A DNA stretch of 41,025 nt, taken from the NCBI GenBank assembly GCA_002841295.1, contig PHEU01000027.1:1-41025 (forward strand), given 5' to 3'. The position numbers and the translations under genes were made by a program. The stretch is from Actinobacteria bacterium HGW-Actinobacteria-6 (GTDB lineage: Bacteria > Actinomycetota > Coriobacteriia > Anaerosomatales > Anaerosomataceae). Positions 1-5,495 of the stretch are shown here, in pieces; within the stretch, counting starts at the first letter, position 1; every line of letters begins with the position of its first letter. The notes under the pieces were generated by a model, which ran no database searches, had not been told where the DNA came from, and was given only the letters and a program-made list of their open reading frames with translations.

Positions 1-129
1 CAGTGTGATGTGACCACCGGTGCCCAGGTCGGCCACAGGAATCGGAATCATCCAGATTGCGAGGCCAACGAGGATTCCGAGCACAAAGCCGATCTCACGT
101 TTACCGAAAACGCGCTTTGCTGCTTCCAC
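1..129 (-). CDS. N-terminal fragment of a membrane permease, possibly DASS/SLC13-type anion transporter (partial)
   Basis: The minus strand reads 43 codons from a GTG start at 129 to the window edge, so the 3' part is missing. A GGAGGG ribosome binding site lies just upstream of the GTG. A short basic leader (KRVFGKREIG) is followed by one hydrophobic helix ending in WMIPIPVADLG, then GGHITL. This resembles the first helix and IPxP loop of DASS/SLC13 di- and tricarboxylate or anion permeases, but only one helix can be seen. It is the last visible gene of the minus-strand operon after the UbiD-type decarboxylase and its D subunit, so uptake of an aromatic or organic acid would fit. That role is inference from position. 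Any other multi-helix transporter family remains possible. Confidence 0.45.
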   Translation of the reverse strand, partial: MEAAKRVFGKREIGFVLGILVGLAIWMIPIPVADLGTGGHITL

Positions 130-212
130 TTTCCCTCCTTGCTTGACTCGTGGGAAGAGCGATGACATTACCCGTCATTCGCGCGCCCAATGATGATAGG
201 AAGTGCCTGGGT

Positions 213-243
213 ACCGGCCAGAGGCGAAACGCCCCTGGCCGGT
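213..243 (-). other. Strong intercistronic hairpin after the decarboxylase D-subunit gene
   Basis: An inverted repeat with arms ACCGGCCAG-A-GGCG and CGCC-C-CTGGCCGGT around an AAA loop lies 7 bases past the small-subunit stop codon. It has 13 paired positions and one mismatch. No T-run follows on either strand, so it is not a classical terminator. It could be a 3'-end stabiliser or a partial terminator that lowers expression of the downstream permease gene. Confidence 0.6.
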
Positions 244-250
244 GATCGAA

Positions 251-457
251 CTACAGGTCGAGCGGCGGAATCGGCGGGATTACGCCGAGGGTAGCGATGA
301 TTGCCGGAGTGAGCTTGAACTTCTCAATCACAACCGGAGTCTCGGTCGAGCGCCACGAGTACCAACAATCTTCACATACGTACACTTCCCAGACGTCCCC
401 AACCGGGGACTTGACCATTGTCCGAGTGTTCTCGCTGTCACAGCGCGGGCATTCCAT
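251..457 (-). CDS. bsdD: Small D subunit of hydroxyarylic acid decarboxylase (BsdD/VdcD-like)
   Basis: This 68-residue protein starts at ATG 457 behind AGAGGAGGTACTAC. An in-frame extension upstream has no better ribosome binding site. The N-terminus has MECPRC and then CEDCWYSWRSTE, giving two CxxC pairs (Cys3/Cys6 and Cys29/Cys32) that look like a small zinc-ribbon fold. The pattern CPRC...SPVGDVWEVY.C..C.YSWR.TE is the signature of the small D subunit found beside UbiD-type vanillate, 4-hydroxybenzoate or phenol-carboxylating decarboxylases. Its C-terminus (IPPIPPLDL) also fits that family. It lies 69 bases downstream of the UbiD-family gene on the same strand, so the two are probably co-transcribed. 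Its biochemical role is poorly defined in the family. The B subunit (UbiX-type prenyl-FMN synthase) is not in this window. Confidence 0.8.
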   Translation of the reverse strand: MECPRCDSENTRTMVKSPVGDVWEVYVCEDCWYSWRSTETPVVIEKFKLTPAIIATLGVIPPIPPLDL

Positions 458-526
458 GTAGTACCTCCTCTGAGTGTTCTGGATCGCCCCACGAGCGGGA
501 CGAGTCATAAACGGGTGGAATGGTGG

Positions 527-1969
527 CTATTTGTCACCCATGGCTTGCATCAGACCCTTGATGACTTCCGTGTACTTCGCGGTGCCCACCGGGTCCTTGA
601 GCAGCTCGACCGCGCGAGGGTTGGGCTCCGGCGCGACCGGTGTGGTCGCGTCGATGATCAGCTTGGTCGTCATGCCTGCAGGGTTACTTGAAGGATCAAG
701 AGGCATTCCGGGAGCATTCTCGATCATCGTGACGTCCTTGTGCGGCAGCACGCGGGTGGTAAGCGCCCACATGACCTGCTCCAGGTTGAACGGATCGACG
801 AACTCGTCAACGACGATTACGATCTTGGAATAGGGCATACCGTGAGGCGTGGACAGGAGGCGCATCGCTACGCCCTTGCCATAACCACCGTAGCGGCACT
901 TCGTGGAAATGATGACACCGATGCCATGTGTGTACATGGCGTTGACAGCGACAACCTCCGGGAAGCTCTCCTTGATCTGCTTGTACAGCGGCACACTGGT
1001 GTTGAGTGCCATCAGATAGTCGATCTCAGTCCAAGGCATGCCGAGATACAGATTCTCGAAGATCGGATCCGTGCGATGCGTGATACGAGTGATCTGAATC
1101 TCGCACTGCAAACGGGAGCCCGAGTACGAACCCGGGAATTCGCCGAACGGACCTTCCACCACGCGCACGCGCGGGATGATGTAGCCCTCGAGCACGACCT
1201 CAGCGCCTGCAGGCACCATGAGATGCGGGGCGGTGTCGGCCGGGACAATATCGGTTGGGACTCCGTCCTGGAGTGCGCCGACGAACTCGTACTCGTTCTG
1301 GCTGTAGCCCACGGGGGTGGAGGCCATGAACGTGACGAGCGGGCTGTTACCAAGGGCAATGGCAACAGGAAGCGGCTCGTTCTTGCGCTCCGCCTTCTCA
1401 AGTTGGACGGCAAGGTCGTGCATCGGAAGTGCCTGGATGCCGATACGATCCTTGTCTTTCACCTGGATGCGGTACGTGCCGACGTTCTGACGTCCAAAGT
1501 CATCGAGAGCCTCGGGGTCACCAGAGATAACCGATGCCTTTGAGATGAAGAATCCACCGTCCTGCTCGTTGATGCGATACAGCGGCAGTACCTCAAAGAG
1601 GTTGATGTTCTCGGTGATGACGTTCTCCTTGCACGGTGCCTCTTCGCGGGAGACAACGTTGGGGGGAACGGGGTACTTGTCCCAGCGAGCGTTCAACTCC
1701 TCGAACTGCTCCTTGGTGGGCGTGTCCTTGGGCATACCCATCATGAGCGCGTGGTTCTGCCACGAACCGTGAACGTTGGTGACGACCGAACCCTTGTAGC
1801 CCGTGATGTTCTCGAAGAGCACGGCCGGGCCATTTGGCATGCTTGAAGCGGCGCGTCCCGCAGCTCCGATATCGGGCTCAGGGTTCACCTCTTCTTTGAT
1901 ACGGACCAGCTGGCCCTCTTCCTCCAGAGTCGCCAGAAACTCCCGGAGGTCCTTGTAGACTTTCGCCAT
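527..1969 (-). CDS. ubiD: UbiD-family decarboxylase, hydroxyarylic acid decarboxylase C-subunit type
   Basis: The protein has 480 residues, close to the usual 470-500 for BsdC/VdcC/UbiD. The ATG at 1969 follows GGAGTTCAG and begins MAKVYKDLREFL. An in-frame extension further upstream is low-complexity and lacks a ribosome binding site. UbiD enzymes use prenylated FMN made by UbiX for reversible (de)carboxylation of aromatic or alpha,beta-unsaturated acids. Recognisable blocks are VGTYRIQV (the YR segment conserved in UbiD), GPFGEFPGSYSG, YGGYGKGVAMRLLSTPHG, and VDEFVDPFNLEQVMWAL near the C-terminus; the last two are typical of the BsdC/VdcC branch. The adjacent BsdD-like gene supports a hydroxyarylic acid substrate rather than a ubiquinone precursor. 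The substrate cannot be told from sequence. The LysR gene transcribed divergently is the likely regulator. Confidence 0.9.
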   Translation of the reverse strand: MAKVYKDLREFLATLEEEGQLVRIKEEVNPEPDIGAAGRAASSMPNGPAVLFENITGYKGSVVTNVHGSWQNHALMMGMPKDTPTKEQFEELNARWDKYPVPPNVVSREEAPCKENVITENINLFEVLPLYRINEQDGGFFISKASVISGDPEALDDFGRQNVGTYRIQVKDKDRIGIQALPMHDLAVQLEKAERKNEPLPVAIALGNSPLVTFMASTPVGYSQNEYEFVGALQDGVPTDIVPADTAPHLMVPAGAEVVLEGYIIPRVRVVEGPFGEFPGSYSGSRLQCEIQITRITHRTDPIFENLYLGMPWTEIDYLMALNTSVPLYKQIKESFPEVVAVNAMYTHGIGVIISTKCRYGGYGKGVAMRLLSTPHGMPYSKIVIVVDEFVDPFNLEQVMWALTTRVLPHKDVTMIENAPGMPLDPSSNPAGMTTKLIIDATTPVAPEPNPRAVELLKDPVGTAKYTEVIKGLMQAMGDK

Positions 1970-2330
1970 CTGAACTCCCTTCTCCGTACTTGAGAATGCC
2001 CGTCTTTGCGGGCTCCTAGGGCTAGTCGCGGACACTGGAGTGGGCGCGACGCACCCTCACTCACACGACCATTGCAGCAGGCTAGAGGCAGCGCAATTCA
2101 GATTGAGAACCGCGAAATGCCGGTACCGAATAGCAGCTGGTGGGGACCCCGCTCAATTCCTCACAGGCATACTCAGATGCGTTAATTGAATGGCGCCGTC
2201 AATGGGCACCTCGAGCCGCTGGAGTATGCTATCAAGCGAGCCCGAAGTAACTCGTTAGACAAGATCGCGCGAAGTGAGCCATGCCTGCACTCCGGAGGCC
2301 ACAGGGCTTTGGTAATCCGGGGAGGGAGTG
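1970..2330. promoter_or_regulatory. Divergent control region between the ubiD operon and the LysR gene
   Basis: About 360 bases without a convincing gene separate the divergent ubiD and LysR starts. The LysR ribosome binding site GGGGAGGGAG is at its right end and the ubiD site GGAGT at its left end. LysR regulators normally bind T-N11-A palindromes in such regions. Several AT-richer patches (for example around 2090-2110 and 2175-2195) could hold one, but I could not fix a unique operator or -35/-10 pair. A GGCGCC-centred imperfect dyad lies near 2185-2205. The regulatory role is inferred from gene orientation. Confidence 0.5.
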
Positions 2331-3242
2331 ATGACGATGCACATCGCCCAGATCAAGTACTTCCTTGAGATCTTCAGGCGCGGGACGTTCAGCGCCGCTG
2401 CAGAAAACGCATACATCTCGCAGTCTTCGCTATCGAAACAAATCAAGGCACTCGAGGAGGAACTAGGCGTCGACCTGTTCATCCGAGCGTCGGGCGGAGT
2501 TCAACTGACCCCCGCGGGTGAGATGTTCCTGGCTTTTGCGAAGAAGACGTTCCTGGACTATGAGGACATCATCCTGCAGCTGGAGCGGTACAACACGCAG
2601 TCCCAGGTGAGACTCAGAGTTGGAGCACTCCCCCTGCTCAGCGCTTACAACCTTCACACGAATCTGGCGGACTTCCAGGTCGAGAACATGACGGTTCAGC
2701 TCGATCTCTACGAACGGAATCAAGTCGAGATACTCAAACGCCTGGAGCTGAACCTGCTCGATCTCGCCATTCTGCGCACGGATGCCCTGAGCGCAGGCGA
2801 ATTCGACTGGGTGCCGCTCCTGGAGGATGAGATCGTCGTCGTCTGCTCCAATCAGCACCCGCTGGCCCGGACGCGACGTATCGCAGCCGCTGATTTGAAG
2901 AACGAGCGGTTCGTCATGATAGAACCGCAGTCAGCTATTTACACATCGTTCGTGGACCGGTGTCGTGGGGTTGGCTTCTTCCCGAACATCATCTTCACGC
3001 ATCAGCGTCACGAACCACTTCTCGCGGCGGTTGGACGGGGTATCGGGATATCAGCGCTGCCGCGCGGATTGGCTCAAGGTCACAACGAGACCGAGGTGAC
3101 GTGCGTTCCGTTTCAGAATCCGATTCTTACTAATATCGGACTCGTGATCCCTAAGAATCACGCGCGAACGCCTTCCGCCGAGAGCCTCATCCGATTCTTC
3201 GAAAAGACCTACGACACGACTCTCGTATCCAAAAAGGACTAG
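2331..3242 (+). CDS. LysR-family transcriptional regulator
   Basis: This is a roughly 303-residue protein, normal for LysR regulators. Starts at 2331 (ATG) or 2337 (ATG) both fit the GGAGGGA site at 2321-2327; 2331 is used here. Residues 4-63 form the winged helix-turn-helix, with FRRGTFSAAAENAYISQSS as the recognition region followed by LSKQIKALEEELGVDLF and LTPAGE. The rest is the periplasmic-binding-like co-inducer domain. The gene is divergent from the UbiD decarboxylase operon, the classical arrangement in which the regulator controls its neighbour in response to an aromatic acid or its product. That target is inference. The codon use is like that of the neighbours, and there is no sign of damage. 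Confidence 0.93.
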   Translation: MTMHIAQIKYFLEIFRRGTFSAAAENAYISQSSLSKQIKALEEELGVDLFIRASGGVQLTPAGEMFLAFAKKTFLDYEDIILQLERYNTQSQVRLRVGALPLLSAYNLHTNLADFQVENMTVQLDLYERNQVEILKRLELNLLDLAILRTDALSAGEFDWVPLLEDEIVVVCSNQHPLARTRRIAAADLKNERFVMIEPQSAIYTSFVDRCRGVGFFPNIIFTHQRHEPLLAAVGRGIGISALPRGLAQGHNETEVTCVPFQNPILTNIGLVIPKNHARTPSAESLIRFFEKTYDTTLVSKKD

Positions 3243-3254
3243 CAGGCGCCTGCT
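3241..3254. other. Perfect 14-bp palindrome at the LysR stop codon
   Basis: AGCAGGCGCCTGCT overlaps the last two bases of the LysR stop codon and lies between two convergent genes. It could fold into a short hairpin in either transcript. No T-run follows, so terminator activity is only possible. Confidence 0.35.
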
Positions 3255-3281
3255 CACGGGACAGCCACATCGCGATTACCC

Positions 3282-3749
3282 CTACGCCACCACCGGCACC
3301 TCGCGCAGGCTCAGTAGCCTCGCCGTCTCGAGAGCGGTGTCAGGCGCGGGACCGCCATCGGTGAGATACGCCATCACCTTGCTGGCTGCTTTGATCGCAC
3401 CAAGGCACACAAGGTCGTCGTCATATTCGAAGGCCACCCGGAAGATGCCGTGTCCGTCACGCTTGAAATCCCAGGAAGTCTCACCCTTGAGGGTGCGAGG
3501 TGAGCCCGCCCTGGCCATGAGCTCCATCACGACGTGCTCGAAGAGGTGCGGCACCTCTGTGTCTGCGAGTTCCTCGGCAAATGTGCGGTCGTCGTCGTTG
3601 TGGCACACGTGGCGCTCGAGCCCGGGCAGAAGCTTCAAGGCCCGTTCGGCTATTGTGCTGTCGGACATCGTGCGTAGTGCCTCAGCATCGCCCACATCGA
3701 CCAGAACGTCGACACGGTCGGCGCACACCGTAACGCTACTGACCCGCAT
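3282..3749 (-). CDS. Stand-alone protein resembling the N-terminal domain of cyanophycin synthetase
   Basis: This 155-residue soluble protein starts at ATG 3749 behind GGGGGGACC. Its core matches the pattern of the CphA N-terminal domain: LPGLERHVCHN (residues 41-51), then a segment ending VPHLFEHVVMELMARAG (66-82), then GIFRVAFEYDDD (101-112), followed by a helix rich in Ala. In cyanophycin synthetases these correspond to LPxLxxHxC, GHxxEHxxLELQxxAG and GxYxVVFEYxxE. The ATP-grasp and Mur-ligase domains of CphA are absent, and no Mur ligase gene lies nearby. The gene follows two small membrane-protein genes on the same strand, 18 bases after the second. Function is unknown. Binding a peptide or amino-acid polymer would be a guess from the domain's origin. 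Confidence 0.6.
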   Translation of the reverse strand: MRVSSVTVCADRVDVLVDVGDAEALRTMSDSTIAERALKLLPGLERHVCHNDDDRTFAEELADTEVPHLFEHVVMELMARAGSPRTLKGETSWDFKRDGHGIFRVAFEYDDDLVCLGAIKAASKVMAYLTDGGPAPDTALETARLLSLREVPVVA

Positions 3750-3767
3750 GGTCCCCCCAGTTGATCC

Positions 3768-3959
3768 TTAGCCGCGCCTGCGGCTCCCCAGGTAGTAGGC
3801 AAGCGCGACCGCAGCACACACCACGGCGACACCCGCAACGACAAGCTGCGTCCCGCGTTCTTCTCGCAGGTGGCGCACCTCGGTCTCAGTCATATCTTTG
3901 ATGCGGATAGCTTTGCGGCGAAGGTCCTCAACGGTGATGGACTGCTCGGCATCGGTCAT
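3768..3959 (-). CDS. Small single-pass membrane protein, unknown function
   Basis: The protein has 63 residues. The ATG at 3959 overlaps the stop codon of the preceding gene as ATGA, so translation is probably coupled. An in-frame extension of about 50 residues upstream has no codon logic of its own. The N-terminal 38 residues are charged and helical (EDLRRKAIRIKDMTETEVRHL), followed by one membrane helix (QLVVAGVAVVCAAVALAYYLG) and a basic tail SRRRG, which predicts a cytoplasmic C-terminus. Similar short proteins follow holin-like membrane proteins in actinobacteria. I do not recognise a named family. Confidence 0.7.
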   Translation of the reverse strand: MTDAEQSITVEDLRRKAIRIKDMTETEVRHLREERGTQLVVAGVAVVCAAVALAYYLGSRRRG

Positions 3960-4306
3960 TTCTGCATCATCCTCACTTTGATGACTATGAATACAACGGC
4001 ACCGAGCAGATACACGCCACCGATGGCGAGAAGCGCACCGGGGTACGTGAGCCACTGGGCAAGCAGCAGGAAGAGCGCCACCGCGATGAAGATGAGTCCG
4101 ACCACGGCCAGACATCCGGCTGCCGAGGCGGACACGATCGTCAGCCCAAGGCGCTGGATCGGCAGGACGATCTTCTCGCGAATGACTGACTCGGCTTCCT
4201 GACGGACCCAGTCTGTCGCGGTCTGGAGTAGATCAGCGATCGAGTCGATGATCGCTCCGATGGCGTCCTTCTTGGGTTCAGCAGAGTTCTTGCCGGAATC
4301 CGGCAT
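3956..4306 (-). CDS. Small phage-holin-family-like (YqjE type) membrane protein
   Basis: This 116-residue protein starts at ATG 4306 with GGAGGTCGTCGCGC upstream. A hydrophilic N-terminal half (about 1-58) with a helical stretch IGAIIDSIADLLQTATDW is followed by two strongly hydrophobic helices at about residues 60-85 and 87-108, then a basic end (VIKVRMMQK). This layout is that of actinobacterial holin-superfamily III / YqjE-like proteins, which are usually cell-envelope housekeeping proteins, not phage lysis genes. No other phage gene is nearby. It heads a three-gene minus-strand cluster with the 63-residue protein (ATGA overlap) and the CphA-N-like protein. Confidence 0.65.
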   Translation of the reverse strand: MPDSGKNSAEPKKDAIGAIIDSIADLLQTATDWVRQEAESVIREKIVLPIQRLGLTIVSASAAGCLAVVGLIFIAVALFLLLAQWLTYPGALLAIGGVYLLGAVVFIVIKVRMMQK

Positions 4307-4356
4307 GCGCGACGACCTCCTCGGGGCGGGTGCAACGCTTCCTACATACCCTAACC

Positions 4357-4382
4357 GAAGCCGTGTCGTTCGACACGGCTTC
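4357..4382 (-). terminator. Perfect 12-bp hairpin downstream of the RlpA-like gene
   Basis: GAAGCCGTGTCG-TT-CGACACGGCTTC is a perfect inverted repeat with a 2-base centre. It sits about 70 bases past the stop of the secreted RlpA-like gene and about 50 bases before the next minus-strand gene. No T-run follows, but actinobacterial terminators often lack one. It is called as a likely terminator on stem strength and position. Confidence 0.5.
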
Positions 4383-4451
4383 CACAAAATATACGAACGG
4401 CGCCGAGAGCAACTACTCCCGACGCCGTCGAACTCACTCTATGAACGCGTT

Positions 4452-5096
4452 CTACTTCACGACGCGCCATCTGACTGTGCCAACACCCGAGAAACCGAGT
4501 GCCTTGGCGGTGCCGGGGCCGAGGTCAAACGTACGACCGGTCACGTACGGTCCGCGATCCTTCACGACCGCCACAACCGTCTTGCCGTTGTAGCTGATCT
4601 GGACTTTCGTACCAAACTTCATCGTGCGATGCGCCACAACCATGCTCGTGGGAGTCAGGTTGCCGCCGCCAGCCATCGTGTGCCCGTAGAATCCGGGACC
4701 GTACCACGACACCTTCGCCGACTTCCAGTTCGTCAGCGCAACGATTTGCGCCTTTGCCGCTGCTGCGGCAGCTGCTGCACGAGCAGCCTCTAGAGCCTTG
4801 AATTGCGAGGTGAGCTGAGTCTTCGTCCGAACCGTCGTTGTCTTCTCGGCAGGCCGTATGTTGGCGGTTGCCACGACATCGGGGACGCTTTCAATCGAGC
4901 TGGTCTTCTCACGGACAAGTACTATCGCGCTCGTGCTAGAGAGACGGACGCGAGTGTCCGCTCCGGTCGTGACTACAGTTGCTGCGCTTGCGCGCTGCAG
5001 AGGAATAAGACCGGCGCCCGTTGCTGCGGCGAGCGTAATGATGAGTACACCCACAACCGCGTTGGCGGACTTTGAGAACAGACTGTTAACCTTCAC
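4452..5096 (-). CDS. Secreted RlpA-like double-psi beta-barrel protein
   Basis: The protein has 214 residues with a GTG start at 5096 behind GGAGGTCATGC. An N-terminal signal peptide is clear: a basic start, hydrophobic residues 12-30, then RASAAT, a plausible signal peptidase I site. A linker of about 85 residues includes an Ala-rich helix with a run of eight Ala near residue 110. Residues 125-214 form an RlpA/DPBB domain: VSWYGPGFYGHTMAGG, MVVAHRTMKFGTKVQISY, then VVKDRGPYVTGRTFDLG with the Asp residues typical of RlpA and expansin-like barrels. Such proteins act on or bind peptidoglycan. Homology to 3D-domain or lytic transglycosylase proteins of Gram-positive bacteria is possible. No SPOR or G5 domain is seen. 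It appears to be a single-gene transcript. Confidence 0.85.
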   Translation of the reverse strand: MKVNSLFSKSANAVVGVLIITLAAATGAGLIPLQRASAATVVTTGADTRVRLSSTSAIVLVREKTSSIESVPDVVATANIRPAEKTTTVRTKTQLTSQFKALEAARAAAAAAAAKAQIVALTNWKSAKVSWYGPGFYGHTMAGGGNLTPTSMVVAHRTMKFGTKVQISYNGKTVVAVVKDRGPYVTGRTFDLGPGTAKALGFSGVGTVRWRVVK

Positions 5097-5440
5097 GCAT
5101 GACCTCCGGGTCCGGATACATTACAGACGGCGACCCGGGCGAGGGCATACTACGAGAGTAGACAGAGGGAGTTGTAAGAGGAGCTAGCTGTCTCGACCCG
5201 GTCGTGTGATCGGCACTACGCCGTCTTTCGACCTAACAAGCACAAGCTATGCTGTTGGTGTTGGACCGTGATCCGACTCCCGGCCGGCGCATGATGCCAG
5301 CGCACGGAGTCCTCTCTTTTTGAACTTCGACACTCTCGTCGCCGGTCCAGTGAACCCGTATTATGACGGGCTGCACACGCCGAGTAGCGTCCTTGTAAAG
5401 CACAACGAGGAGGAACAGTAGCACAGTCCGTGCCAAGAAA
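5097..5440. other. Intergenic region without a supported gene
   Basis: Roughly 340 bases lie between the RlpA-like start and the terminator of the UPF0182 gene. Its left end carries the ribosome binding site and presumably the promoter of the RlpA-like gene; a TAATGT about 20 bases before the GGAGG is a possible -10. The only open frame (minus, 5233-5436) starts with TTG, lacks a ribosome binding site and has unnatural composition in its second half. I see no tRNA, known RNA or repeat here. Confidence 0.5.
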
Positions 5441-5446
5441 GCCAGC

Positions 5447-5482
5447 CCAGAGGGCCTCCGGCGAGCTGCCGGGGGCCCTCTG
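5447..5482 (-). terminator. Terminator of the UPF0182 gene
   Basis: A long hairpin, CCAGAGGGCCTCCGGC and GCCGGGGGCCCTCTGG around a GAGCT loop, begins 13 bases after the UPF0182 stop codon. On the minus strand it is followed by GCTTTCTTGG, a short T-rich stretch. This is a convincing intrinsic terminator. Confidence 0.8.
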
Positions 5483-5495
5483 GCGTGCGGATTTA

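Noticed and set aside
740-1543. Long plus-strand frame over the ubiD gene
   Set aside because: It is antisense to a clear UbiD-family protein, has biased His/Arg composition and no family motif.
5233-5436. Minus-strand frame with a hydrophobic start (VLLFLLVVLY) after the UPF0182 terminator
   Set aside because: It starts with TTG, lacks a ribosome binding site, lies behind a terminator and its second half has no natural protein character.
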